Assembly: GCF_009903625.1 (NCBI RefSeq)
Contig: NZ_CP047569.1
Location: 3,900,001-3,964,000 of the forward strand
Source: Microbulbifer sp. ALW1
GTDB taxonomy: Bacteria; Pseudomonadota; Gammaproteobacteria; Pseudomonadales; Cellvibrionaceae
DNA length: 64,000 bases
Direction of reading: 5' to 3'
Shown one piece after another: positions 16,807 through 25,853 of this stretch. Positions within the stretch are counted from its first letter, which is position 1. Every line of letters starts with the position of its first letter. Under the pieces are notes generated by a model. It saw only the letters and a program-made list of their open reading frames with translations. It did not search any database and was not told the origin of the DNA. The translations under genes and the position numbers were made by a program.

Positions 16807-16956
16807 GATTTAATTGCCGGCGGATGTTAATGACGAGGGGGAGCCCTTTCAACGGCGAAACCTTTGCGCAACAACCCGAATCATTTGCGAGACAACCAAT
16901 CACCCGATAGTGGGCAACAGCACACCTTTTTAGATTGCCTTCAACGCCAGCAGCTC

Positions 16957-18096
16957 ATGACCGTTACGATAGAAAAGACCCGTTCCGCCCCGTTGCCCGG
17001 GACACAAACCGGAGTCACCCAGCGCGCCAATCAAGTGGTCAAGGTCGATGACTTCGTCCGTCGTCCGGGTGTGCGCTTGCAGCTCTCTGAAACCGGATAT
17101 GCCCGACCGAGTGTTTTCATGCAGGGACACTTCCACCAGCAGGCGCTGGGGGACGGCCTGCATTTGCGTTACGGCGACAGCCGCGAAGAGTTTGCCTACA
17201 CCGCGACCGCCGGGCTGGCGACGGGTATTTCCTTGGTCATCTTTTTGCAGGGGGAGATAGAGATTCGGGTCGGCCGGTATCGGCACCTGTTTTCCAACCC
17301 TGTCGCCGACACAGAGCAGCAGCAACTGTTGAGTATTCGCGCCGGATCACAACAGACCATCCAGCGCATTTCCAGGTGTCCGCAGCAGGTGCGCTATCTT
17401 TCCATCAGTATTGCCGAGCACTGGCTGCGAAGCCGTGTTGCACACCTGGGCGAAAGTTGTGAGGAACAAAGGACCGGACTCCGGCAAGAAGACCTACGCT
17501 TCCATGCGCAACGTCTTACCCAGCCACAATTTCTATTAATTAACGAAATCATCCGCTTACTGCGTGCTTCGGAACCATGTAACCCATTATTGCTGGAAGC
17601 CAAAGTCATCGAACTGCTGGCCAGCACATCCACGACAAGCTCAGCGCCCGCTAACCTGCAGACAACAGCAGCTCCGAGGTCAGATACATCATCGCGGGAA
17701 TTACAGTACTTGCGGCGTGCGCGCAACATCATTCAGGAAAACCTGGACAAGTCGTTGAGCGTAGGCCAGATCGCGCGCGCAGCGGGGATCAGTGTCAGCG
17801 GCCTGCAGCGATTGTTCCGGAAACGGGAAGGCGTCAGCGTGATGGAGTTTATCCGCCAGCGGCGTATGCAGCGGGCTTTGCAGTCCCTGCAGTCTCAGTC
17901 ACTCAACGTGCAGCAAGCCGCCGCTTTGGCGGGATACCGAAATGCCGCAAACTTTGCCACGGCCTTCAAGAGGGAATTCGGGTTTACCCCGAGGGAAGCG
18001 GCAACCTATTCAAGGATGGACGCCGCAGAATCGAACAACCACCGTCCTGCCATCAGCGCGCTACCAGGGGATAGGGGTACCGTCCCAGAAAAGTAA
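16957..18096 (+). CDS. AraC-family regulator, PchR-like
   Basis: About 379 residues from ATG 16957; a longer frame exists from TTG 16864, but the extension looks non-conserved. The C-terminal about 100 residues hold two helix-turn-helix units: LSVGQIARAAGISVSGLQRLFRK and a second unit ending NFATAFKREFGFTPREA, the AraC signature. The N-terminal region (LQLSETGYARPSVFMQG, LVIFLQGEIEIRVG) resembles PchR-type siderophore-sensing regulators. It is divergent from the siderophore receptor with a Fur box between them, which fits an activator that responds to the imported siderophore. Its end overlaps the convergent SDR gene by 36 bases. Confidence 0.85.
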   Translation: MTVTIEKTRSAPLPGTQTGVTQRANQVVKVDDFVRRPGVRLQLSETGYARPSVFMQGHFHQQALGDGLHLRYGDSREEFAYTATAGLATGISLVIFLQGEIEIRVGRYRHLFSNPVADTEQQQLLSIRAGSQQTIQRISRCPQQVRYLSISIAEHWLRSRVAHLGESCEEQRTGLRQEDLRFHAQRLTQPQFLLINEIIRLLRASEPCNPLLLEAKVIELLASTSTTSSAPANLQTTAAPRSDTSSRELQYLRRARNIIQENLDKSLSVGQIARAAGISVSGLQRLFRKREGVSVMEFIRQRRMQRALQSLQSQSLNVQQAAALAGYRNAANFATAFKREFGFTPREAATYSRMDAAESNNHRPAISALPGDRGTVPEK

Positions 18097-18855
18097 TTTG
18101 CCGTGATCCTCCTCGCGCAAGCCGCGAATGACAGAAACCATGCGGCCTGCGGTCTGAGCGGGCGAGTAGAGTTTTCCGGCGGGAATATTTTCCTGAAACG
18201 GCTGGGACAGCGGCGTATCGGTAGTGCCCGGGTGCACCGCAACTACCCGGCAGTGATCAACTTTGCGCGCCCATTCAATCGCGAGGTTACGCACCAGCAT
18301 GTTCAGCGCGGCCTTGCTCATGCGATAGCTATACCAACCGCCAAGCCGGTTGTCTTCAATACTGCCCACTTTTGCCGACAGGGAAACCCAGGTCAATGGC
18401 TCGCGGCGCTGGATCAGGGGCGCAAACCCCTGGGCCAGGTGCAGGTGCGTCAGTACATTGGTCGCCACACTTTGCAGTAGCGCATCGTCGGTGCACTGGC
18501 CGACGCTTTTTTCCGGGGCGTGACTCTTAACGTAATTCTGCCCGTCACTCTGCCAATGCAAAGCACCACAGCAATTGATCACCCAGTTTGGCAACGGCTT
18601 CTGACGCAACCATTCCGTTACCTTGCCGACAGATTTTGGATCGGCCAGGGACGTCGTCAGGTGGGAGTGATTACCGGTAGCCGTCGCGAGTTCACGGCGA
18701 CTGATGGTGAGAATCGTGGCTTGTGGGTATTCTTTTTCCAGCTCGCCCAACAGCGCACTGCCGATACCACCGCTGGCACCGGCAAGTAAAATAGTATTTG
18801 GTGCGAGGCTGTTGGGTACGAGGCTGTTGGGTGTTGGACTAGTGTGATTCGGCAT
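18061..18855 (-). CDS. Short-chain dehydrogenase, CsgA/C-factor-like
   Basis: About 264 residues. It has the NAD(P) motif LLAGASGGIGSAL, an NCCGALHW segment in place of the usual NNAG, a catalytic Ser region WVSLSAKVGS, and the YSYRMSK active-site Tyr/Lys. The subgroup with VGSIEDNRLGGWYSYRMSKAA is the C-factor-like SDR set, usually with unknown substrates. ATG 18855 was chosen for the AGGGA ribosome site; a frame from 18882 exists. The N-terminal extension contains a near-tandem PNSLVPNSLAPN repeat. Convergent overlap with the AraC gene is unusual but short. Confidence 0.8.
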   Translation of the reverse strand: MPNHTSPTPNSLVPNSLAPNTILLAGASGGIGSALLGELEKEYPQATILTISRRELATATGNHSHLTTSLADPKSVGKVTEWLRQKPLPNWVINCCGALHWQSDGQNYVKSHAPEKSVGQCTDDALLQSVATNVLTHLHLAQGFAPLIQRREPLTWVSLSAKVGSIEDNRLGGWYSYRMSKAALNMLVRNLAIEWARKVDHCRVVAVHPGTTDTPLSQPFQENIPAGKLYSPAQTAGRMVSVIRGLREEDHGKLLFWDGTPIPW

Positions 18856-18887
18856 AGGCTTCCCTGCCCTTGCGACCATCAATACAA

Positions 18888-20909
18888 TCAGGCTTTCTTT
18901 TTGCCACCGGCATTAGCGGATTTGGCACTGGCCTTATCCTCGTTGCAGACCACCCGCAACATCGGCTCATCAGAGCGGAAAATCAGGCCGTGTATTTCGG
19001 TCGCATTCTGCCCCTGCAACAGCTGCTGCAGGAACTGGACGATTTGTGCGGAAATCTGCTGTCCGGGTACCAGCACCGGAATGCCCGGCGGATAGGGAAC
19101 GATTTCATCCGCGCAGGTGCGCCCCACCAGTTTCTTTTCCGCGGCAACGCCATTGTCCATCAGCGGAAGTTCTTCTGTTTCCGCAAAGTAGGCATCGGCC
19201 GGCAAGCAGTTGAGATGGGTAAATTCCGGCAACTGGCGCGCGGTACCGGCATGACTGCGCTTGCGCGGCTGCCGTGCCAGCTGCTTGAGAGCGTGCACCA
19301 GACGCAGCAATTTGCTTTCGGTGCTGCCCAGGGTAACCAGCACCGTGACGGTGTTGTAGGTGGTTTTCTCTACCTGGATACCGAACTGGTCGAACAGTTT
19401 TACCTGAATTTCCTTGCCGGAATAACCGCTGGCGGTGACATCAATAGTGACCTTGGTGGGGTCCAGGCGAATGTTGTCATTGGCAAGCGGCGCGGGAATC
19501 AGGTCCTCGCGGGTCAGGGCGCGGAACACCCCGGTAGCGTCCACTTCCCGGCGCAGGGTTTCCACCATCTGCAGACAGTGACGCAGGCGACCGTAGCCTT
19601 CCATCACCATCTGTTTGCGCGCCACATCGAGACTCGCAATCATCGAATACTGCGGGCTGGTCGAGGCGTACATGTTCAGGTTTTCACGGAAGCGGAATTC
19701 GTCAAAGTCCGGATCCTGCACGTGGATCATGCTGGCCTGGGAAAATGCGGACAGCATTTTGTGGGTACTCTGGGTGACGTAATCCGCACCGCACTCCAGG
19801 GCGGTTGGCCGCAATTCGGTGTGAAAGTAACCGTGGGCGTACCAGGCCTCATCGATCAGAACCTTGACGCCGCGCTCGTGGGCATAGTCGATGATCGGTT
19901 TGAGATCGTAGCGCAGGCCGTCGTAGGTGCAGGAGGTAATGACCAGCAGCCCCGCATCCGGATGCGCGTCCAGTGCCTGCTCGATATCGGCCCGGCACAC
20001 CGGGCCATAGATGCCGAACTGCGGATGCAGGGTGGATTTCAGGTACACCGGCTCGACGCGGTTCATCACTATGGCGTGGTGCACGGATTTGTGACAGGCC
20101 TGGTCGACAATAATCTTGCCGCCGCCACCGAGAATCTGCTGGATCACCACCTTGTTGGCAGTGGAGGTACCGTTGGTAAGGAAGAAGGTGTGTTCGGCAC
20201 CAAACGCCTGGGCCGCCAGGTCCTGCGCTTCCTGAATGACCGAATGGGGCTCCAGCAAACTATCCAGTACCTGCACCGATACCGACAGATCGGTATTGAA
20301 TACGTGTTCGCCCATAAACCGGTAGAAGTCCCCTACCCAGGGACTGTTGCGCAGGCTGTCGCCGCCGGAATGGCCGGGGGTGTGCCAGGCATCACGGGCA
20401 GAAAAAACATATTCTTTCAGGGTATCGGCAAAGGGGGTGGAGGCGCGACGGGCAATAAACGCCTGCACCAGTCGGAACATATGGTTGAAATTGCCTTCGC
20501 GACGGTCGAACAGCTCGTCAAACCGCTTGCGCACCGAAGCGGGAGCACCGCCCTGGTCATTCAGGAAAGAATCCTGCGCCACCAGAAAAACGTTCAGCTG
20601 CGCGCGCAGATCGTGCATCCGATCTGCCAGTACTTCCGCGTCCTTGAGTTCATCCGGGCTGCAGCCGGCATCGATAATCAGGGCCTGCAGGCGGTCTTCT
20701 TCGCGCAGGAGCTTCTCCAGCGCCACCGTGGTCACCGACTCGAATCGCAGGCCGTAGGGGTTTTCATGCTGCGCTGCGGTCGTGTTGAGTGCGCTGACCC
20801 AGTTACTGCTGAGGTCCCGGTCATTACTGACCAGTGCTACGCGACATTCCAGCGGCTGGCGCTGCTCACTCAAGTTGCCCAGGTCAGGCATCGTTTGTTC
20901 CATACCCAT
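18888..20909 (-). CDS. Orn/Lys/Arg decarboxylase, PLP-dependent
   Basis: A 673-residue fold-type I decarboxylase. It has an N-terminal response-regulator-like wing domain (to about residue 130), then the PLP core with TPGHSGGDS, LTNGTSTANK, the DEAWYAHGYFH Asp and the cofactor lysine in STHKMLSAFSQAS, then a C-terminal domain. Such enzymes make cadaverine, putrescine or agmatine from basic amino acids, and often help in acid resistance or polyamine supply. Which amino acid is used cannot be decided here. It is shorter than the inducible E. coli enzymes (about 710-750). No antiporter gene is adjacent. A palindrome lies about 120 bases upstream. Confidence 0.85.
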   Translation of the reverse strand: MGMEQTMPDLGNLSEQRQPLECRVALVSNDRDLSSNWVSALNTTAAQHENPYGLRFESVTTVALEKLLREEDRLQALIIDAGCSPDELKDAEVLADRMHDLRAQLNVFLVAQDSFLNDQGGAPASVRKRFDELFDRREGNFNHMFRLVQAFIARRASTPFADTLKEYVFSARDAWHTPGHSGGDSLRNSPWVGDFYRFMGEHVFNTDLSVSVQVLDSLLEPHSVIQEAQDLAAQAFGAEHTFFLTNGTSTANKVVIQQILGGGGKIIVDQACHKSVHHAIVMNRVEPVYLKSTLHPQFGIYGPVCRADIEQALDAHPDAGLLVITSCTYDGLRYDLKPIIDYAHERGVKVLIDEAWYAHGYFHTELRPTALECGADYVTQSTHKMLSAFSQASMIHVQDPDFDEFRFRENLNMYASTSPQYSMIASLDVARKQMVMEGYGRLRHCLQMVETLRREVDATGVFRALTREDLIPAPLANDNIRLDPTKVTIDVTASGYSGKEIQVKLFDQFGIQVEKTTYNTVTVLVTLGSTESKLLRLVHALKQLARQPRKRSHAGTARQLPEFTHLNCLPADAYFAETEELPLMDNGVAAEKKLVGRTCADEIVPYPPGIPVLVPGQQISAQIVQFLQQLLQGQNATEIHGLIFRSDEPMLRVVCNEDKASAKSANAGGKKKA

Positions 20910-21027
20910 AATGTTTCTTCTTATCTTTCAGCATAGAAGGCAGATACTAAATGAGGCAGGCGACGTTTACCGGCTGTAAAAGGGATTTGGCGATTATTGC
21001 CGGGAAACTGGCGCCGGGCAAAATCTA

Positions 21028-21046
21028 TGATCACAAAATGTGATCA
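21028..21046. promoter_or_regulatory. Perfect palindrome, NUDIX terminator or decarboxylase operator
   Basis: TGATCACAAAATGTGATCA has 7-base arms and a 5-base centre. It is two bases beyond the NUDIX stop and about 120 bases before the decarboxylase start. The arms could form a weak hairpin (TTTTG follows on the minus strand) or bind a dimeric regulator. It does not match the CRP consensus, whose TGTGA and TCACA half-sites are in the opposite order. Confidence 0.45.
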
Positions 21047-21048
21047 CT

Positions 21049-21453
21049 TTAGAATTTTGCGCTCTGAACTTCCCCGTTAAAGTGCAAACAGTGCTGCACC
21101 CGCACCCGCTGTACCGGTGAGAGGTCATTGAGGGAAAAGAATTCGTACGCCGAGTGCTCGGACGATAGTGCAATATCGCCGTGGCCTTTGAAGTGCGCTC
21201 GAAATATAAACACGTGAGAGTTATACACACGGTGGTAATAGACGCCACTCAGGTAGTCGATGACGACTTCACGCCCCAACTCTTCCCGACATTCGCGCTG
21301 CAGCGCCTCGTGTATGGTTTCACCGAGGTCGAGCGCTCCCCCGGGCAGCCCCCAGGTTTTGTCCGCGTAAGTAGCGCGCAATTGCAGCACTTCGTCGGCA
21401 TCGTTGGTAATCACCGCATGGGCGCTGAGTTTGTAGGTATCGTCAAATCCCAT
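21049..21453 (-). CDS. NUDIX hydrolase
   Basis: A 134-residue protein with a full NUDIX box: GGALDLGETIHEAL followed by QRECREELG, matching Gx5Ex7REUxEExGU. It is preceded by WGLP. The family hydrolyses nucleoside diphosphates linked to another group; the substrate here is unknown. The compact length and N-terminal KLSAHAVITNDADEVLQLR resemble MutT-like housecleaning members. It lies between the phospholipase and decarboxylase genes on the same strand without obvious coupling. Confidence 0.88.
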   Translation of the reverse strand: MGFDDTYKLSAHAVITNDADEVLQLRATYADKTWGLPGGALDLGETIHEALQRECREELGREVVIDYLSGVYYHRVYNSHVFIFRAHFKGHGDIALSSEHSAYEFFSLNDLSPVQRVRVQHCLHFNGEVQSAKF

Positions 21454-21520
21454 CCCTGGACCTTATCCCCCTCGTAATGTCCGTTACTGTACCGGTCTCA
21501 GCACTCAGGAACCGGGGTAC

Positions 21521-22684
21521 TCAGGAACCGGTGCCTCTGGCCAGTTCAATACCGATCCCCAGAGTCTGTACCGATTCATCGTAGTCGATCAGGCTCTCGC
21601 CGTAGCCATTGAAATATTTGACATAGCCCCGCACCCGGCTCCCCATTGGGAAACTCCAGCGCAGCTCGCCGGCGCCCTTGTTATCCGAGCGCAGGTTATT
21701 GCGCACCATAATGGATACATTGTGGTCGCCCCGCTGCACCCCGCCGACAAATTCAAAGTGGCCCAGATAGAACTCCAGGTCGGGGTTGTCATCCTCTTCG
21801 CGGCTCTCCGGAATCCGGTACCAGGGCTTGAATGTGAAATACAGGTCGTCTTTTTCAAACGCGAAATTGGTGTAGATACGGTTCCAGCTGCGCGACAGGG
21901 GCTCACTGCGCCCGTTGGACTGGTGGTTGAACGCAATCTGGTTGGCGACATTCTGGAAGCCGAATATGGTCCAGTCATTCAGCCAGGTCATGATCAGCTC
22001 CGGCTCGTGATTGGTCTCGCGAAACGGCGCTGAATCATCCGAGTTGTAGGCCTGCCAGAAGGAGCGGTTGGTATAGGCAAAGCTCATGAACGATGCCTTG
22101 CCCAGAAACCCCCGCCATACCGGAACCTGCACCGAGAGCTGAAACTGCACCTCGATGGAATCCAGATCCAGCTCGTCGTCGAAGTCGTAATCTTCCAGTC
22201 CACCCTTGTTGGGTTTGGGGTTATAGGTAATCGGCAGCAGATAGTTGGTTTTATGGGATGCCAGGGTGAAGGGGTTCTGCGAGGCATCGCGAATGGCCTG
22301 GGCGCGCCTGCTCACCTGCACACCGTTGGAGGTACCAGTGTCGACATCCGGTACCGTGGCAAACACCGGTGTTTCCTCTACCCGGCGATCATCTTGGATC
22401 AGCGAGAGCTGACAGCGGATTCGCATCTCTTCCAGCGTAATATTGGCCGGCGCTGTTAGCAGCTGTTCACGCAAACAGTTTTGCTGGCGCTTTTCCTCAC
22501 TTTGCAGGGAATCGTCGGTCTGCAAAATCTCAATTTCTTCGTAGGTGTCGACCGTCGGCTCGGCGTCTTCCGCGCCCTCGCTTTGAGCGAACACAGGGGC
22601 ACTGATGGCGAAAATGGCAATCGCGAGCGAGTGTCGGAGTGAGTATGGAAATGGATGTCGTGAAAAGCGGCGGGATACAAACAA
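21521..22684 (-). CDS. pldA: Outer-membrane phospholipase A
   Basis: A 387-residue protein with a signal peptide (ending PVFAQ), a variable N-terminal acidic and charged region to about residue 150, and a PldA barrel. The family motifs are clear: AYTNRSFWQAYN, PFRETNHEPE, the catalytic NHQSNGRS (His-x-Ser) followed by SRSWNR with the Asn, and NGYGESLIDYD near the C-terminus. It hydrolyses phospholipids that reach the outer leaflet of the outer membrane. The N-terminal extension is longer than in E. coli PldA, as in many marine relatives. The gene stands alone between NUDIX and an unknown gene. Confidence 0.9.
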   Translation of the reverse strand: MFVSRRFSRHPFPYSLRHSLAIAIFAISAPVFAQSEGAEDAEPTVDTYEEIEILQTDDSLQSEEKRQQNCLREQLLTAPANITLEEMRIRCQLSLIQDDRRVEETPVFATVPDVDTGTSNGVQVSRRAQAIRDASQNPFTLASHKTNYLLPITYNPKPNKGGLEDYDFDDELDLDSIEVQFQLSVQVPVWRGFLGKASFMSFAYTNRSFWQAYNSDDSAPFRETNHEPELIMTWLNDWTIFGFQNVANQIAFNHQSNGRSEPLSRSWNRIYTNFAFEKDDLYFTFKPWYRIPESREEDDNPDLEFYLGHFEFVGGVQRGDHNVSIMVRNNLRSDNKGAGELRWSFPMGSRVRGYVKYFNGYGESLIDYDESVQTLGIGIELARGTGS

Positions 22685-22803
22685 AACGGGCGCTCCTGAA
22701 TCGGTTCAGGGCGCCAGTTTACATGGATTACAGACTGAAAGTGTGCGGCGGGTCAGGCTATCTGGCCCGAGCGCTTAGCACCGCCACAAGGTCCCACAAG
22801 ACA

Positions 22804-23526
22804 TCAGCACAGGGCCTTGAGTCCAGGCGCCCATTCCAGATCCCGCAGGCGCACCTGCCACAGGCGACCGGTACTGCTCGGCCAGTCGTAACCAACCAAC
22901 AGGCCGCGCTGGTCCACAAAGCAGTGGGCATCGCGCTCTGCCTCATCCCCCTGGTAAGAGAAGACGCTGACATCCGGCCCCAGGTCGTGTACCCCCTGGA
23001 TATTGGCGTCGCCAGCGACAATCGCGGCACGGCGGTGGCTGACCCGCGGCGCCAGCAATTTGCCGCGCTGTGACGGATCGACGATATCCGGCGCCACCAC
23101 CTCACAGCCAAACTCCATATCGCACAGCCGCATCAACAGCGGCCCCATAAAGATCCGCATCAGCGGAAACAGCAGGCGATTCTGGCCTTGCAGCACGCTT
23201 TGCTGGAGTCCATTGGGGCCGGTCCACTCGGCTTCGATCGGGTTACCCAACTGCGGCGCCTCGCCCGGCGGCGGCGCCAGACGATAGTGGGCATTCACCT
23301 CGTCCACCTCGTCTTTCCACAAGACGCGGCACTCGGTTACCAACCCGGCATCCATCAGCGCCCGCACTTCAATGCCGTGCCCCTGGTCGCCCACCAGGCG
23401 ACGACTGATCAGTAGTTGCCGGCCCTGCTCATCGCGGCCCAGCTGCCAGTCATCCTGCACAGGCATGGCGCGCCCATCGCAACTGTATTGGTAGCGGCCC
23501 TGGGCCAGGTTAGCAGTCAATCGCAT
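22804..23526 (-). CDS. Conserved-looking protein of unknown function
   Basis: About 240 residues from ATG 23526; in-frame ATG 23589 and a longer frame to 23736 are alternatives, with no strong ribosome site for any. I do not recognise the family. No signal peptide or membrane helix is evident. Visible features are beta-rich segments (RYQYSCDGRAMP, GRQLLISRRL), a GQNRLLFPLMRIFMGPLLMRL stretch, and a C-terminal half with a GYDWPSSTGRLWQVRLRDLEWAPG end. The middle resembles a lipocalin-like or hydroxysteroid-type beta fold only in a general way. Codon use looks like that of its neighbours. Confidence 0.65.
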   Translation of the reverse strand: MRLTANLAQGRYQYSCDGRAMPVQDDWQLGRDEQGRQLLISRRLVGDQGHGIEVRALMDAGLVTECRVLWKDEVDEVNAHYRLAPPPGEAPQLGNPIEAEWTGPNGLQQSVLQGQNRLLFPLMRIFMGPLLMRLCDMEFGCEVVAPDIVDPSQRGKLLAPRVSHRRAAIVAGDANIQGVHDLGPDVSVFSYQGDEAERDAHCFVDQRGLLVGYDWPSSTGRLWQVRLRDLEWAPGLKALC

Positions 23527-23819
23527 AAGATCTTCGTCCGTGATTTCTCTTGATGCTGTGAGTGGTGCAAATGCACAAATTTGATGCATAACTACTGCGC
23601 TCTTGTCTGCGCTATCGCCTGAAAAAGTATTGCACAAGCGTGCAGCTTTGCTGCGAATTTGTGACGTTTCGGGGAATTTTTTGTGAGTGAACCTGTCCCG
23701 TCTGCAACGCCCAATAGGCCCTCGCCAAACCGGCATTCACATGGCTCACACCACGCCTTTCAGTTTGAGGCATAATCAGCCGGTTTATTGCTTCATGTTG
23801 CTCAAGGAGGAAAGCCATC

Positions 23820-24281
23820 ATGCTCGAGTGGCTCAATACCCATATCGCCTACTGGCACTGGCTGGTACTGGGACTGTTGCTGGTTACCGCGGAAATTTTT
23901 GTATCCGGTTTTATTCTGTTCTGGTTCGGCCTGGCCGCGCTGTTTATGGGTGCACTGCTGGTGATGGTCGATATGCCCATTACCCTGCAGCTGCTGCTCT
24001 GGGCCGGCCTTTCCATCGCCCTGGTATTTCTGTGGCTGAAGTTCATTCGGCCCAACTGGAAAGACAGAACTACCTCCGGCATGGCCATGGAAGCCCTCAC
24101 CGGGCAGGTTGGCTCGGTGATCGATTCCAATATTGGCAAATCCCGCGGTCGCCTGCGCTTCCCGGCGCCGATCCTGGGAGAAGATGAATGGCAGTTTATG
24201 AGCACCAGTGAGGTAGGTATCGGTGAGCGGGTAAAGGTCATCAATATTTCCGGTAATACCCTGGTGGTCAGCCCGCATTGA
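23820..24281 (+). CDS. NfeD-family membrane protein
   Basis: A 153-residue short NfeD. It has two or three membrane helices (HWLVLGLLLVTAEIFVSGFIL, then ALFMGALLVMV and a third IALVFLWLKF) and a C-terminal OB-fold (AMEALTGQVGSVID, GRLRFPAPILGEDEW, GERVKVINISGNTLVV). Short NfeD proteins partner SPFH/stomatin proteins, and such a gene follows 100 bases downstream. GGAGG stands seven bases before the ATG. The pair is thought to organise membrane microdomains or assist membrane protein quality control. Confidence 0.9.
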   Translation: MLEWLNTHIAYWHWLVLGLLLVTAEIFVSGFILFWFGLAALFMGALLVMVDMPITLQLLLWAGLSIALVFLWLKFIRPNWKDRTTSGMAMEALTGQVGSVIDSNIGKSRGRLRFPAPILGEDEWQFMSTSEVGIGERVKVINISGNTLVVSPH

Positions 24282-24382
24282 TTCCTGGCTGTAAATGAAT
24301 AATCGCGAACATGACGTTGCCGCTGGTTCGCGATATGGCTCAAACATACACGTAAGAACACACAAATATATTGGGGGAATTC

Positions 24383-25228
24383 ATGGAAGGTTTATCCGTC
24401 GTAGTGGCTCTGGTGATACTGGTTATCATCACCATCGGCATGGGCGTGCGCATCGTGCCCCAGGGGTCCAAACATATTGTTCAGCGCCTGGGTAAATACC
24501 ACAGTACCCTGAACCCGGGAATGAATGTGATCATTCCCTACGTGGACCAGGTGCCTTACAAGATCACGACCAAAGATATTGTGCTGGATATTCCATCACA
24601 GGAAGTGATCACCGAAGACAACGCCACCATCATTGCCAACGCCGTGGCCTACATCAATATCGTCTCGCCGGAAAAGGCCGTGTACGGCGTCGAGGACTAC
24701 GAGATTGCCATCCAGAACCTGGTGCAAACTGCACTGCGTTCCATAGTGGGTGAAATGTCGCTGGACTCGGCCCTGTCATCCCGGGACCTGATCAAGGCCA
24801 AGCTTAAAGAAGCAATTTCCGATGACATCGCCGACTGGGGCATCAACCTTAAGACGGTGGAAATTCAAGACATCAATCCATCCGTCACCATGCAGAAAGC
24901 GATGGAAGAACAGGCCGCCGCCGAACGCCAGCGCCGCGCCACCGTGACCCGTGCGGAAGGGGAAAAACAGGCGGCAATTCTGGAAGCCGACGGCCGCCTG
25001 GAAGCCTCCAAGCGGGATGCCAAAGCCCAGGTGGTACTGGCGGATGCCAGCCGCGAAGCGATTGAGCGGGTGACGCAGGCCATTGGCGACAAGGAAATGC
25101 CGGTGATGTACCTGTTGGGTGAGCGCTATATCAACGCCCTGGAAGAACTCTCCACTTCCGCCAATGCCAAAAACATTCTGTTGCCGGCGGACCTGCCGAA
25201 TGCCGTGAAAGGCCTGCTGAATCGGTAA
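24383..25228 (+). CDS. SPFH/Band 7 (stomatin, QmcA-like) protein
   Basis: About 281 residues. There is an N-terminal membrane helix (SVVVALVILVIITIGMG), then the band-7 domain with VPQGSKHIVQRLGKY, GMNVIIPYVDQV and VVQ-type strands, and the conserved LRSIVGEMSLDSALSSRD. A long charged coiled coil (EEQAAAERQRRATVTRAEGEKQA, cited in part) follows, and a short C-terminal tail. ATG 24383 has GGGGGAA upstream and is preferred over TTG 24371. It forms an operon with NfeD. A long hairpin terminator lies just beyond. Confidence 0.9.
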   Translation: MEGLSVVVALVILVIITIGMGVRIVPQGSKHIVQRLGKYHSTLNPGMNVIIPYVDQVPYKITTKDIVLDIPSQEVITEDNATIIANAVAYINIVSPEKAVYGVEDYEIAIQNLVQTALRSIVGEMSLDSALSSRDLIKAKLKEAISDDIADWGINLKTVEIQDINPSVTMQKAMEEQAAAERQRRATVTRAEGEKQAAILEADGRLEASKRDAKAQVVLADASREAIERVTQAIGDKEMPVMYLLGERYINALEELSTSANAKNILLPADLPNAVKGLLNR

Positions 25229-25249
25229 AACAACGCCCAATTCAGGGAA

Positions 25250-25293
25250 GCTACTGCTGACAGGCGCTCATTGAGCGGACGTTCAGCAGTAGC
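25250..25293. terminator. Bidirectional hairpin terminator
   Basis: GCTACTGCTGA (25250-25260) pairs with TCAGCAGTAGC (25283-25293). An inner CGCTC/GAGCG stem extends it. It separates the convergent SPFH and GNAT genes. Confidence 0.7.
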
Positions 25294-25302
25294 ATGGATC
25301 TC

Positions 25303-25824
25303 TTACAGGTAGCGCTGCCAGAACTCCGCCTGCCCATACTCCTCATCCAGCGCGTAAGGCTTGAAACCACACTTGCGATACGCGGCTCGCGCCGGGAGAT
25401 TTTTCTCCAGCACTTCCAGGGTAATCTTGCAGCAATCCCGCTCCCGGGCCACTTCCACCACTTTTTCGAACATCAGGGTACAGACACCCAACCCCCGCGC
25501 GGCCTCGCTTACCGTCACATCGTGAATGTTCACCAGCGGTTTACACATAAAGGTGGAAAACCCCATAAAACAGTTCACCAGTCCCAGCGCCTGTCCATCG
25601 CGGTAAGCCAGAATGGAGAAGGCTCCGGGAAAGGCCGCCAGACGATCCAGCAGTTCGCGCTGGCAAATATCCGGCAACGGCTCGCCACCGCCACAGGGGT
25701 CGAGCGCATACTCCTGCAACAAAGCCAGCAGATCCGTGCGGTGCTGCGGATCCTGGTAGTCTGCAATCACAATATTGAGCGCTTCGATCGGGCCAGATGC
25801 CTCTGCCTGTGAATCATTCATCAA
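25303..25824 (-). CDS. GNAT-family N-acetyltransferase
   Basis: A 173-residue GNAT protein. Motif A is VSEAARGLGVCTLMFEKV, where RGxGxx binds the acetyl-CoA pyrophosphate. Strand beta4 is NIHDVTV, motif B is KITLEVLEKNLPARAAYRKCGF. The N-terminal region (LQEYALDPCGGGEPLP) resembles small-molecule acetyltransferases, but the substrate is not evident. It is monocistronic, with a hairpin behind it and a short basic peptide gene upstream. Confidence 0.85.
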   Translation of the reverse strand: MMNDSQAEASGPIEALNIVIADYQDPQHRTDLLALLQEYALDPCGGGEPLPDICQRELLDRLAAFPGAFSILAYRDGQALGLVNCFMGFSTFMCKPLVNIHDVTVSEAARGLGVCTLMFEKVVEVARERDCCKITLEVLEKNLPARAAYRKCGFKPYALDEEYGQAEFWQRYL

Positions 25825-25853
25825 TCAATTACCTCTACGTTTGCCAGCCTGTG

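Noticed and set aside
18870..20936. Long open frame (688 codons) opposite the decarboxylase gene
   Set aside because: It is the antisense shadow of the Orn/Lys/Arg decarboxylase, which has clear PLP motifs; the antisense product has no family features.
21028..21046. CRP site
   Set aside because: The half-sites are TCACA...TGTGA, the reverse of the CRP order TGTGA...TCACA.
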